Positions 12,491 to 62,882 of a DNA stretch of 64,000 nucleotides are shown one piece after another. A program made the translations under genes and the position numbers. The number at the start of each line of letters is the position of its first letter. Position 1 is the stretch's first letter. Source of the stretch: Eleginops maclovinus (lineage: Eukaryota; Chordata; Actinopteri; Perciformes; Eleginopidae); contig NC_086363.1 in assembly GCF_036324505.1 (NCBI RefSeq), positions 400,001 through 464,000 on the forward strand, given 5' to 3'. The notes beneath the pieces are model-generated. The model saw only the letters and a list, made by a program, of their open reading frames with translations, was not told the origin of the DNA and searched no databases.

Positions 12491-13029
12491 TTTGTCCCAA
12501 CTGGTCTGAAAGTTTGGGGAATCGTTTGGAGCGTCTGAACATGTGCCGGCCTGCTGCTTACACTTTCCTGCGTCTATTTTGGGGAAAGGGATGACTCTTT
12601 ATTGTGGGGACTAATTATGTAGGAGTCTGAGAAAATAACCCAAAGTGAGGATGGAGGTTGGCTTTCAGACCAAAGCCGACCCTGTTCCCAGACAGATGCA
12701 AACCCTGTGTGAGAACTGATGTTGTTTTTATGAATCAGGCTTCCTAAAGTCATGTCCTGACTTTTCTGGTCATTTGTACGTTGTCCAAAACACTGCAACC
12801 CTGGGATTCCTACGTCAGTGTTTCAATTTACAGTGTGTGGAAGTCTATGAGAAAAGAACCTGCAGTCTCCTGGATTTATTACCTCAGTATTTCCTAGCAA
12901 CCTAACAAGCTAACTAGCTAACTAGCTAACTAGCCAGCTGCTAAATTAGTAAAATAAAAAACATAATCCTACAGTTTAGAAAAAGCACATTAAGTTTGCC
13001 TCATTTTCTGCTCATTAACCGGTGTAACA

Positions 13030-13056
13030 TGAAAGCAACTACCCAACTAACCAACC

Positions 13057-13147
<91 letters not shown>

Positions 13148-13196
13148 CCAACCAACCAACCAACCCACCCAACCAACTAACTAACTAGCTATCTAT
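13030..13196. repeat. (AACT)n tetranucleotide repeat
   Basis: A long run of AACT units, fraying into ACCA and ACCC variants at both ends. Confidence 0.95.
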
Positions 13197-14490
13197 GATA
13201 GCCACATTTCCAGCAGCAGTTCTCCGGTTCATACCGTTATGAATTGACACAAACCCAAATCAGTCTGAAGATTTTAAGAAGTACCGATTTATTTCACAAA
13301 CCAGACCTTACGGGTTCTGGTAGCCGGGTTTCTACTGTGGATATTAGTCTCCGGTCTGCAAGATAACGGGACCCGTTAAGCTATGACACTAACTCATCTG
13401 TAATTGATGTATTAGAAGGACCACCGATGGTTTGATATGTTCTGCTCAGGTTGTGATCCTTCATTTATTTGAGCCTTTAGTTACTCGCAGATGTTGACCG
13501 GGGATTTGTAAGGTTTCAGATTACATAACTGGATTGGATGATATAACGCGTTGGAACAGCATCCAGGGGTGGGTCAGTCATATTTCTCATGTTGTGGTGT
13601 GTGTACTATTTGAAAACCATTTCCCTGGAGCCCTGGATAACCGCTGGTTGAATGACACCCACTCTGGCTGTGTGAGGAGCTGAAGTCTGCAATGTGTTCG
13701 CTCATTCAACCCAAACTGGAGACAGAGGGAGGTGAATTAAAAGGGAAACATATTTCTGTCCCCCATCTATCATTTTAGCCCCAAACGTGAGCTACTTTAT
13801 GTCTCCCTGCTGCTCTGGCAGATGATACTTCCACAGATTTGTTTTGGATGGATCCGCTGGGTTTCTTGCGAGGTCATCTGGCACAAACTGCTGTACACCA
13901 GGCGGGAAAATGACAAACCCATAAAAAGGTGGACCCCTGTTTTTCTCCTGTCGTTTCATCCGTTCCTGGGCCCAGTTTAGGGGAAGCGGTCTCGCTGCCT
14001 TTCTGTCAGTCTAACCGAGGAGAGGCCGATGTGGTTTACCAGATCCATAAAGAGCTTAACGAGGACAATCCAAACATCTGGGAGGCAGAAGTATGGTGAG
14101 CCTTCTGGCTGGGTTTCCCCAAAATTGCTCCACCAGCCCTTGTGAAATGTTCTCAAATGGGCTTAGTGTACTGACATGTAAACAGCCAGGAGGAAGTGAG
14201 TTTACCACCGGGACAGGAAGTCACCTCTATATGGGAACAACACTTTACCCTCTTCCAAGGAGCAGGTCCAAGTGACGCACTGTGAGACGGTTTATTCCCC
14301 TCCATTGACTTGATATGGTTTGAAGACCCTCCTCACTATCGTGTACCAGCAGAATGCAGCACAGCTTCACTTCAGTGTTCATATTCATCACATTACTTTG
14401 AGATATTAGTGAAACAGCCCGTCAAAAAATAACCCGTCACATCTTCATGGAGCTGCTCTGGAGACACACTTCATTTTGTTCAGTGGGTTG

Positions 14491-14493
<3 letters not shown>

Positions 14494-14574
<81 letters not shown>
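14494..14574. repeat. (GT)n microsatellite
   Basis: Uninterrupted GT dinucleotides, about 40 units. Confidence 0.97.
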
Positions 14575-14575
<1 letters not shown>

Positions 14576-14851
14576 ATTTAGCCAACTTCTCATCAGGTCT
14601 TCAGGGGAGATAATTAGAGAGGAGGAGGAAACTGAAAACAACAGCCTGTCGCTCCCATAGCCCCGAGACACACCAAATTACAGAGGAGGAGGTGAGATAA
14701 TGGGGGGGAGGAAGGAGAAAGGGAGGGTAATAGGACAAGGTAATAAAGGTAGGGAGAGAAGAAGCAAAGGAAAAGGAAAGGAGCATTTTCATGATTTCAA
14801 ATGAAAGTGAGAGAGAAATAAAGTTAAATAAATGAAGAAGGGAAAATTTAG

Positions 14852-14900
14852 GGGACGCTAAAGAGTGACGCACACAGCTGGGACCGGAGCGCTGGGTTCT
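14852..14900 (+). repeat. Single unit of the 37-bp repeat, next to the 57-bp array
   Basis: A single unit (ctaaagagtgacgcacacag) followed by ctgggaccggagcgctggg matches the end of the 37-bp array at 27144-27809, which has the same ggaccggagcgctggg exit sequence. Confidence 0.75.
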
Positions 14901-14938
14901 GATTCCAACACTTTCCAGAGAGCAGGAGTTCAAACTCA

Positions 14939-16384
14939 GGGACTCTTTAAAGTAGAGACTCTACATACTGATATACACCTGAACATCAGCAGGAGAGGAC
15001 TCTTTAAAGTAGAGACTCTACATACTGATATACACCTGAACATCAGCAGGAGAGGACTCTTTAAAGTAGAGACTCTACATACTGATATACACCTGAACAT
15101 CAGCAGGAGAGGACTCTTTAAAGTAGAGACGCTACATACTGATATACACCTGAACATCAGCAGGAGAGGACTCTTTAAAGTAGAGACACTACATACTGAT
15201 ATACACCTGAACATCAGCAGGAGAGGACTCTTTAAAGTAGAGACTCTACATACTGATATACACCTGAACATCAGCAGGAGAGGACTCTTTAAAGTAGAGA
15301 CACTACATACTGATATACACCTGAACATCAGCAGGAGAGGACTCTTTAAAGTAGAGACGCTACATACTGATATACACCTGAACATCAGCAGGAGAGGACT
15401 CTTTAAAGTAGAGACACTACATACTGATATACACCTGAACATCAGCAGGAGAGGACTCTTTAAAGTAGAGACACTACATACTGATATACACCTGAACATC
15501 AGCAGGAGAGGACTCTTTAAAGTAGAGACTCTACATACTGATATACACCTGAACATCAGCAGGAGAGGACTCTTTAAAGTAGAGACTCTACATACTGATA
15601 TACACCTGAACATCAGCAGGAGAGGACTCTTTAAAGTAGAGACACTACATACTGATATACACCTGAACATCAGCAGGAGAGGACTCTTTAAAGTAGAGAC
15701 TCTACATACTGATATACACCTGAACATCAGCAGGAGAGGACTCTTTAAAGTAGAGACTCTACATACTGATATACACCTGAACATCAGCAGGAGAGGACTC
15801 TTTAAAGTAGAGACTCTACATACTGATATACACCTGAACATCAGCAGGAGAGGACTCTTTAAAGTAGAGACTCTACATACTGATATACATCTGAACATCA
15901 GCAGGAGAGGACTCTTTAAAGTAGAGACACTACATACTGATATACACCTGAACATCAGCAGGAGAGGACTCTTTAAAGTAGAGACACTACATACTGATAT
16001 ACACCTGAACATCAGCAGGAGAGGACTCTTTAAAGTAGAGACTCTACATACTGATATACACCTGAACATCAGCAGGAGAGGACTCTTTAAAGTAGAGACA
16101 CTACATACTGATATACACCTGAACATCAGCAGGAGAGGACTCTTTAAAGTAGAGACTCTACATACTGATATACACCTGAACATCAGCAGGAGAGGACTCT
16201 TTAAAGTAGAGACTCTACATACTGATATACACCTGAACATCAGCAGGAGAGGACTCTTTAAAGTAGAGACTCTACATACTGATATACACCTGAACATCAG
16301 CAGGAGAGGACTCTTTAAAGTAGAGACACTACATACTGATATACACCTGAACATCAGCAGGAGAGGACTCTTTAAAGTAGAGAG
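14939..16384 (+). repeat. 57-bp minisatellite, array 1 (about 25 copies)
   Basis: The unit begins ggactctttaaagtagagac. Copies are nearly identical and differ at a single position just after gtagagac (T, A or G), with one further C/T change near 15888. Because 57 is divisible by three and stops are absent, the array yields long open frames on both strands (19-residue period); this is a by-product of the unit. The same unit recurs in inverted orientation at 32439-34120. Confidence 0.97.
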
Positions 16385-17510
16385 GCTTCTTCATCAAACC
16401 TCTGGTAGATATGTGACTGCTCTTCGCTCTGGCTGCCTCTGGGGGAAGGTTCTGGTTCTCTTAATGAGAGGAATCCTTTCTTCAGGCGTCCTGTAGATGT
16501 TGGGATTACATCGTTTATGCTTGTACTAATTTCTTTGCTCTTTAGACTTTTTGCATTTTCAGATTATGATTGTAACAGAAGAAGTTATTGCCCACAATAG
16601 TTTTCAACTTGTCTTGATATTTCCAGTCCAGTGACCTCATCTAGATAAACTCTCCCTGCTGGTTTCAATTCAACGTTCCCGGCAGCCCTTTCCCCTCTTT
16701 TGCAGGAAAAAGAGAAGTTTGATTTCTGCCGTCATGGTTCCACAAACACGAGTTCCCGAATAATTACCAGCGGCCAAAAAATATCAGCTTGGAAAGAGCC
16801 CGTCCACCAAAGGACGCATTTAACCTCAAAATGTATAAAAAGTTCTCATCAATGAGAAATGTGTTGGATTATTCCCATTTATGTTTGGTAAGCACAGCTC
16901 ATTAAAGGATCAGTTCGGAGCAGCTGATGTCTCTCAGGGTTACTGCATGAGGTCATTGGGTTGCCATGAATGTAGTGATGGATGTAAACATTTGAAATGC
17001 AGCTTTCTGAGTTTCTCAGTTAGAGGTTTCAATAAATCAGACCCTGATGGAGCAGCTGGACGTTTACCTGCCAAATGTTTGTGCTGATCAGGGGGTGCAT
17101 TATTGCAAAAACCACTGCTGTGAGGAATGTCTATTGTTGGGTGAGGATGGGAGATGATGGTCAGGGGTTGTGGGGGATGCAATCCGGCTGGGAAACTTTA
17201 AACCCTCCATTATCTCCTTGTCATTATCTGCTCCAGTCACAGAGGTTTCAGAAACCCTGCGGTTAAAAGAGACTCATTTACCGCCACCGTCTCGGGGACA
17301 GTACGGGTTCCTGCTGCAGGTTAGGAATTTACTCCCAGTAACTGACCAGTGACTGACCCCCCCACTGGGTCTTTATTGACCAATCACTTCTCGCCTTCAA
17401 GACGCCATTAACGACTCAGAAGGCCACTAACGGCTTCATTAATGAGAGAACTAGAGGGCAGAAAGCGCACCGCAAAGATCACAACCAATACAGAGCTGTA
17501 GGGAGGGGGT

Positions 17511-17612
17511 GTTCTACGAGCTCACAGCAGATCTGCAGTGACATCAGAAGGAGTCGTGTGATCACATCGTTCAAATAAGACCAGAAAACATTTCAGGAGA
17601 ACAACAACAGAT
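17511..17612 (-). repeat. Dispersed repeat family, copy (reverse orientation)
   Basis: In reverse complement it contains ctgaaatgttttctggtctt and the gatgtcactgcagatctgct core also found at 27873-27960 and, in part, at 1150-1215. Confidence 0.65.
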
Positions 17613-18155
17613 CCAAATTATTACAGAAAGAAAATTCCAATTCATGAAAGAAAAACGGGAAATACAGTAAAGTAAAATAACTTGAACATTAACGAAGTTT
17701 CTCTGAGACAGCTGTCTCTATGATCCGGAACGTCACCCGGCGCTCCGGCCCCAGCTGTGTGCGTCACTTTTTTAAGTGTTTGCTGCCATTTGTACTCTTT
17801 TAAAAGATGCACCATGTCACGTTGACGAGCTTTTCTCGCTCCATTAGGAATTAAACACTCTGCCTGGTGTTGGACAGCACATACAGCCCAGGGCTAATGA
17901 AGGACGCAGTGCAGCCCGTCAGAGGGCAGATTTTTCAGCAAGACTCTGATGTTTGCCTGCAGGGAGTCTCCGTAGTACCAAGATGAAGGGAGGTGGATTT
18001 GATGAGCAGGAAGAAAAAGAAGAAGAGACTGAAAGAACAAAATGTCCTGATTGAAATCCACCTAATTCTGTAAATCTAGCAAAGGCAGCATTCAAAGGCC
18101 GGATCAACATTCCTCTGGGGGGGGAGGAATGTGAATCGTTATCATTCACATCTCC

Positions 18156-18299
<144 letters not shown>

Positions 18300-18588
18300 C
18301 TGCTTTGAGGTCTGTTTTCAGCTCCACTGGCTGCAGGAATATTGAAGCTCACTGAAGGGGAACTGTGACCGGTACCTGGAGTTCATCTGAGCAACAAACT
18401 GGACCGGTGGGAAAGCTCTGCTGGTCTGACACCACAGAGGGGACCAAATGATAACCTCCACCCTCGTTGGAACACTTCATCCTACACACAGTCAAATCAA
18501 ATGTGATCTGGCCCCAAAGACAGAACCCTGTGGCAGCCAAGAGGCGCGATGATGCTAGCAGTGTGAGGAAACAGAGCAGCACCTCGGG

Positions 18589-18800
18589 GCAGGTCCCGGT
18601 CCAGGCTCTGGTCCTCTCACACTCCCAACTACTGCACCCCCTTCCTAGCTGGTCTACCTGCAGATGCCATCCGACCTCTACAGCTGATTCAGAATGCTGC
18701 AGCCCGACTGGTCTTCAACCCCCCCCCCCCAATCCATTTCCAGAGAATGGTACTGGCCTACCGAGCTGTGAGGGGATCTGCTCCATCCTGCCTGTACAAA
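18589..18800 (+). mobile_element. Non-LTR retrotransposon fragment (end of a reverse transcriptase)
   Basis: Read in shifting frames, the plus strand gives YCTPFLAGLPADAIRP-like, LQLIQNAAARLVFN and MVLAYRAVRGSAPSCLYKAL stretches. These are typical of the C-terminal end of L2/CR1/Rex-type reverse transcriptases. It is interrupted by a poly-C run near 18720 and by frameshifts, so it is a dead fragment. The exact clade is not determined. Confidence 0.75.
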
Positions 18801-21464
18801 GCTTTGTCCATACAGTGTCAGCCATGCTAAAATGTGCTTTTGGTTATGTCACGAGTTAGCTTTCTTTTTGTTTGCCTTCCACCTGCTATCCCCCTCCAGC
18901 TGCGGGACTGAATCCCTGCTGCTGTGTCTCTGTCTCCCTGTGTCGAGTAACATTGATATTGAGCAGCCATGTTTGCATTAACCCTGATCCTTTTCATTAT
19001 TTCTTTTTAAGGTATTTTTTGGGCCTGAATGTTCTGCTGGCTCGGGATTCTTACCGGCATCCCCCCCCCCCCTATATGTTGTACTGGTACTGATGCGTGT
19101 GCTCGTATCGATCCGTCTGTAGAACTGTTAGTGTGTTAGACGCTGTGTAATGTTTATCGATGTGAGACTGAACGATGCACATCTGCTAATAACTAAACCT
19201 GGCATTCAGTTCTCCTCCTTTGCAAATAATATTTTGTAAGCCTGGTCCTCGTTAAATAAAGACTTATACTACGTGGATCTAAAAAGTGATTCGAGCCGAG
19301 ATGAACCTGCAGGTGGAATTTTATGAAGATGAATATGAGAGAACTGAGCCGTGGTATTTCCACTTTTTCTAAAGGGAAATAACCTGAGCTGCTCTCTGGG
19401 AGAAACTGTAACACATGTTCCAGGTCAGGCAGTGTCAGGAGGATTCCAACCTGTGAATCCTCCCTGCTGAACGTCCTGTCGGCATGATGGACGACGGTGA
19501 TTTCTGCAAAGGGTCTGCAGACTTCTCCCTCTGCTCCTGAACCGTATGAAGGTCTCATCTCTGATTTGGAATAATTGGAAACACAGATTCACAGAAACAT
19601 GCGCCACCATGTTCAAAACAGATCTGCGGTCGTCTGGCTCGTATAATTACCCCTCAGAATTTCAATGAGGCTGTTTCGGTCCTGGAAGTGTTGCTGCCTG
19701 TTCTGTTTGCTTTGTTGTTGCTGCATTTCAATGGCGAGTCGGTGGGATTTGTGTTGGAGGAAACGCCACATCTGACAGTCTGAGGCTGGGAGCAGATGCT
19801 GCACCTCCTGCCCTCTGGATGCCAAACACCAGCCAAAAACCTCAACCCCAAGCAGCACTGAACTCCCCCTCAGGGAGCAAAGCACCGACCGCAGAGCCGG
19901 GGCTACCATCTACTAAAGCTGGCCCTGTGGGGAAAGCTGCATTCAAAAACAACCTGAACAGAGAAGCGGTTCCTCTATTGTCCAGCAGGGGGACAGCTCC
20001 ACATGACATGAGACTGCACAAGAGTCTATGAGGAAATGTTCTCCTAGAGTCAAATGAGGGATCTGTGTTGGTTAGAGCCTCTTTTGTTCGGTGCTGATGA
20101 TCCGTTGAGAGGATTGAGTGGAGCTGTGAAGGTAGAGCTTGCCAGGTGCGCATCAGGGACTTATTAACATCATTACAAGCGTCACTTTCAAGGAAATATT
20201 TGCTTCCAATTGGTTTATTTTTTACTTGCAGCAGAAAGTGGATGCAGGCCCTCCATAAAGAGAGCAGACGTAAAGATGGGGGGTGGGGGGGTCGTCCAGC
20301 TGACCTCATTAGAGGCTTTATGATTATATGAATCATCACAAACTCTTTCCAGGTTTCCCTCAGATCTCCAAAGAACTCATGACTTACATCACAGTGGATA
20401 CTACACACACCTGTGTACTCCAAATACCCGCAGTGTAACCCCGATGCTCAAATGTTTGTACTTTTACTTAGGACAGGTTTTGAATGCACGGCTTTTACTT
20501 TGACAGAGTATTTTTAAGCTGTGGTATCACTACCTTAGTGAGAGTACTTTCTGTCAGGTGTGTATCGCTGACTCCATGTCTGTCACACATAACTCCAGTG
20601 TGATTGCTCAGCATGACTCCACAGCTGCATGAAGGGTGAAGACAGGAGGCATCAGTCAGCCATGATAAGTAGTGTGTGTTATTGTAATTTGTGTGTTGGA
20701 TGATAGATGAGGTTGTTTCAGGGTGTCTTTGAGGCCAAACCGCAGTCATCTGACACCGCAGATAAATCATGAAGCTGGCAAATGACGCGCTGCTCTGTCA
20801 TTTCAGGGGCTTTTATTTACAGCTATTGTCCTACAGTGAGAAAGCCGATCACGTGACTTTACTGAACTGGTCATGATAATAAAAAGGAGGATTCTGGTAT
20901 TTTCCCACCTTTTTTGATCAAGACACAGTTTGGTGGATGACTGGAAATAGGTTTCATACAGAGCTGCTGGGATGTGGTGTTTCTGTGATGGACCCTGAAG
21001 GCAGCATCTCCCTGTTCGAAATGGATCATGCAGCTAACGGTGGCTAACGTTGGGCTACAGCACGCTCACCGCACACAGAAGCGTACAGAGACGTTATATA
21101 ATAAGAAATACCTCCACCTTTAAAACCGTGCTGATATTTTTCAGTGGGGATCAATACCCTCCACTGGTTGTCAGCTGTGAAAAAAAGAAGTTTCAACTGG
21201 GTCCAAACATGATGGAATAGTTTCCCTAATGGCTGATTTCCCTTCATTTGTCGATACCTTTTCCCAACCCTGTTGTGATCTCCTCACTTTAAAGCATCTG
21301 CAATGATTGGAAATGACCCACTGAACACGAGCCAACACTAACAGTGGAAGTCAATGTGAAATTAGATAGAAAATGATCTAATTGACTAAAGTGCTTCTAA
21401 ATGAGAGGATCTAGGCTTGGCTTCATGTGATTCGGCTAAACCCATGACTGTTGCTGGGTGTTTG

Positions 21465-22842
21465 CTTCTAAGAACTGTACGATACTTTCTAAGAACTAAG
21501 AACTGTACGATACTTTCTAAGAACTGTACGAGTTTCTAAGAACTGTACGATACTTTCTAAGAACTAAGAACTGTACGATACTTTCTAAGAACTAAGAACT
21601 GTACGATACTTTCTAACAACTGTACGAGTTTCTAAGAACTGTACGATACTTTCTAAGAACTAAGAACTGTACGATACTTTCTAACAACTGTACGAGTTTC
21701 TAAGAACTGTACGATACTTTCTAAGAACTGTACGAGTTTCTAAGAACTGTACGATACTTTCTAACAACTGTACGAGTTTCTAAGAACTGTACGATACTTT
21801 CTAAGAACTGTACGATACTTTCTAACAACTGTACGAGTTTCTAAGAACTGTACGATACTTTCTAAGAACTGTACGATACTTTCTAAGAACTGTACGATAC
21901 TTTCTAAGAACTGTACGATACTTTCTAAGAACCGTACGATGGTTTCTAAGAACCGTACGATGGTTTCTAAGAACCGTACGATGGTTTCTAAGAACTGTAC
22001 GATGGTTTCCAAGAACTGTACGATGGTTTCTAAGAACCGTACGATGGTTTCCAAGAACTGTACGATGGTTTCTAAGAACCGTACGATGGTTTCCAAGAAC
22101 TGTACGATGGTTTCTAAGAACCGTACGATGGTTTCTAAGAACCGTACGATGGTTTCTAAGAACTGTACGATGGTTTCTAAGAACCGTACGATGGTTTCCA
22201 AGAACCGTACGATGGTTTCTAAGAACCGTACGATGGTTTCCAAGAACTGTACGATGGTTTCTAAGAACTGTACGATGGTTTCCAAGAACTGTACGATGGT
22301 TTCTAAGAACTGTACGATGGTTTCCAAGAACTGTACGATGGTTTCTAAGAACTGTACGATGGTTTCCAAGAACCTGTACGATGGTTTCCAAGAACTGTAC
22401 GATGGTTTCCAAGAACTGTACGATGGTTTCTAAGAACCGTACGATGGTTTCCAAGAACCGTACGATGGTTTCTAAGAACTGTACGATGGTTTCCAAGAAC
22501 TGTACGATGGTTTCAAAGAACTGTACGATGGTTTCAAAGAACTGTATGATGGTTTCTAAGAACTGTACGATGGTTTCAAAGAACTGTATGATGGTTTCTA
22601 AGAACTGTACGATGGTTTCTAAGAACTGTACGATGGTTTCCAAGAACTGTACGATGGTTTCCAAGAACTGTACGATGGTTTCTAAGAACCGTACGATGGT
22701 TTCCAAGAACTGTACGATGGTTTCTAAGAACTGTACGATGGTTTCCAAGAACTGTACGATGGTTTCTAAGAACTGTACGATGGTTTCAAAGAACTGTATG
22801 ATGGTTTCTAAGAACTGTACGATGGTTTCTAAGAACTGTACA
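21465..22842. repeat. 21-bp minisatellite (about 65 copies)
   Basis: The unit is close to ctaagaactgtacgatggtt plus one base. The left third (to about 21935) mixes 19-, 21- and 28-bp versions carrying atacttt in place of atggttt; the right part is regular with T/C, C/A and T/C variants. Twenty-one is a multiple of three, so open frames appear on both strands. They are not genes. Confidence 0.95.
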
Positions 22843-25800
22843 CACATTTGTAAGGACTACAACAATGTCTCATCCCTCTTCAAACATTTCTCCGTGCTAC
22901 ATTAATGTTCCTGAGGCATCTGATATATCTTTCACAGAGTATTGGCAGGAAGTTGAACTCTGGGCCCGGCTGCAGTGAAATGCTTTGGTGATGAACACCG
23001 TTGGCACCGGATGGACATGAGTAACTCTGAGAGGAAACTGAAAAACAGCGGCTAATAAACCATCGAAATAAAAGTACAGCACGCAGCGAACAAGACATGC
23101 TGGCTCATAACAAATACAAACAACAGAGGACACATTTATAGATATTGATTTTATTGTACAAGCAATGAATGCATTGTCTTTCCCTTTGTGAAATACATCT
23201 TAAAACCATGCTGCTTTTCATCAGTGACAGTGTTTCTGTCTCACTTCACTTCTGGATGGTTTCACAAATATTTTGGACAGAAAACATGTAAAGAAAGGAT
23301 ATAATTGATAGAAATAATGAATATTTAGTCTCTTTATGGTCACAGTAGGATGAAAGAGGAGGATCATCAATAATCAGACCGATGGCTATCGTCTGGCAGC
23401 TTTACTAAGGTCTTTAGTTGGATCCTTCATTCTGAGCCGTGCAGAGCCTGGTTTGCTCTTTAAAGTGAAATGGTTGATTTGTCCTTCCATGTTGAAGGTC
23501 TTAGGGTTATTGTCCGTATGATTCGTTTCCTGCCCTTTGTTTTATAGTAGGATAAAGTCATATCAACGCCTTTGGTCATTAAAGAGGAACTATAAAAGAG
23601 TTGTCCCGCATTTGTGGAATTAATCTCATGTGCCAAATTGAGGCTGAACCAAAGGGTTTCCACGAGGCGGGGAATAAGCCAGGTCTACCTTTTACAAACC
23701 ATGACCTTTCAACGCAATAAAGTGAAACCATTGAAGTCCAGTCAGCCTCAGTGATACCGCACTGCAGGAGAGTCTCAGCTCAGCGGGAACAGGATTTACA
23801 AACCATAGATTAGGCGTAATTCATTATGTATAATATTCTTTCGGCCAATGGGTGCAAAATGTCCCACTCAACACAGTATTTTTACTCTGTGCAATCCCTA
23901 CTTTTAGAGCAGTAGAAGACCCGAGTACTGACTCGAGGACTTTCTGTCCGGTTACTGTGTCTTCACTGACGACTGAACGTTCAACACGGGCCAGAAGAGG
24001 CACAGTATCCTCTCACATTTATGGAAAACAAGGCCCTTAAAGAGGAAGTTCAGCATGACTCTTCTTTGCTTGTTGACTGTTCAGGCTTTGCAGGATTCAG
24101 ACCAAAAGCTGCAGCAATATTTTTACAGAATGGGGAAGTGTGCGAGCTCGTTCAGGCCGTCAACTCGAGCACCAATCATCCCTCTTACAACCAACCAATC
24201 ACATTTTCCTAATCCTGCCGCTCTTTGCGAGCTGCCAGATCTGCCGCTGTGACTGTGGATGATTTTTGATGAAACCAAAGAGCTCCTAGTCGGGCGGACT
24301 GTTTTCACTTTACATACACCGGGTTTTAATGAAGAGATGATTGTCTTTAAATCTCCATTTGGTCTGATCAACACAACAAAAATAGATCGTAGTAGATCAT
24401 AAAAACATGAAAGTCCTGAAGAGAATTTCTGGGTATTTTTCAGAATAATCCAGACATTGTTGTTGAGAAGTATTTAAACACCACAATCCATTTCCCTTCA
24501 CCTCCATTGTATTTGGGTGGTTGTATTCCAAACCCCACTGAATTTAACTCGACCCAGTGGTAATGTGACGCTGGCAGCTGATGGAGAGGCTTTCCGTCAC
24601 CGTGAACACAGAGCTCTTACCAGCGGCGGAGCTTCAGGACTCCTCAGTGCGTGTCTCCCGCCGATGCTGCGACCATAAATGAGATTTTGATTGCTAAACT
24701 TTGGCTGTCACGCACAGAGAGCTGAGCTTCCCCGGCCAACTGGAATTACATTGTTTTTGTATTATTTTTTCTCAAACCACCAACCGTCAACTCATAATGA
24801 GTCCAATCTGCCATTCAGAGAATTTGGGAGAGATTTTGGACTGAATGGAAATACTTCCCCTGCTAAAGGTGCAGACACTCGTTTGGGCATGTCCAGGACT
24901 AATTCAGAACGGCTGTTTTAAAGATAATATACAGAAGAAGCAGTTTGTAAATATGTTCAGAATAACCCTTTAATTGGTAGCTTTCAGAAGAGGAACTACT
25001 CTACAGTAATCATAAACGCTTCTGGTACAGCCTATCATCCCGTCCCTTTCTGTCCTTTGTTTCCCACCAAGCTGAGGCGGAAGTGCCCACCCAGCGAGGG
25101 AAGGGGGGGGCACTTGGTTTGTATGTACAGTGGCGGCGACCCCTCCAGGACCCCGTGAAGGCATGAACAAAAGCAACCACCCGGCACATTGTAACACTAT
25201 AGAATAAGGCACATGGAATAGATAAATCATGAATATTTACACGGGATACGGCTATCCACACACACGCACAGACAGAGAGTTCACACTAACATCACAGTAT
25301 TAAAAACAGAGCGATTCTCATCTACCTTCCTCCCCTCTCTTTCGTTTTCTCGGGGACAGTCTGGCAGCCCGGTCCAATTACATCTGATACAGTAGAATCA
25401 CATCAGCATCCTCTGATTACCCAGGAGCCTCTGGGGTTTCAAACCATCACGGCGACCTTATCCGTGATTATCTTTACCTCGGATTGGGGGTTTAGCAGGT
25501 TGTTGCAGCAAGTTCACAAACTGAGCTGAGGGAACCAGATCCTCCGTCACACAAAGCAGCTCTATGGACTCTGATGAGAAGATGATGAGACGTGGTGAGT
25601 TTTTGCTACTCTTTAGGATTCTGATTCAAAGGTCCAGGAGAAAGCGGGGAGGAATGACGCAGATATTTTAGAGAAAGAGACACAGAGTCAGAAGGGAACT
25701 GATACGTTGGAGGGTCTTTCACACTGACTGCCTCATCGTTCGTGTTGAACCGCGTCACACATCAGGGAGGAGATGTGAAAATGGGGGTCGGATCAATTAG

Positions 25801-26181
25801 GGCTAAGCTACGCTAACGTTAGCACTACCAACACTCAAACCTACGTCTTATAAGCATAAATAAAATCAACCGACACACCAAACATGTGCTTCACGTCCCA
25901 AGTGAACGCACCATCAGAAGTCTCTGAAGGTCCTGGCTGAGCCTGTGGGGGAGGGGGGGGAGAGTTCTAGAATGTTGGGAGTATATTCCATAACACGGGA
26001 AGGTTCCAAAGTGTTGTGAAACGGGTCGCCCTGAAATAGCATGGTGGGCAGTTCCAGTGTGGCGCCTCATACTGGAACCTTTAACAGAAACCTTGTCTGG
26101 AGCTGATGGGGGGGGGGGGGGGCGGGGGTCACAACCTTTTCTAGAACAGTTCCATCAAACCGGGAGGGGGGGGTCAGCGCT

Positions 26182-62882
<36,701 letters not shown>

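Noticed and set aside
14865..16496. A 543-codon open frame (19-residue repeats) on the plus strand, and a long frame on the minus strand
   Set aside because: It lies inside the 57-bp minisatellite. The period is a multiple of three and the unit lacks stops in several frames, so open frames are expected. Both strands are open, flanks show no gene structure, and the same unit occurs inverted in an ADGRG6 intron.
21761..22905. Open frames with V-S-K-N-C-T-M or F-L-E-T-I-V-Q repeats
   Set aside because: The 21-bp minisatellite is open on both strands for the same reason. No start context, splice sites or family similarity.
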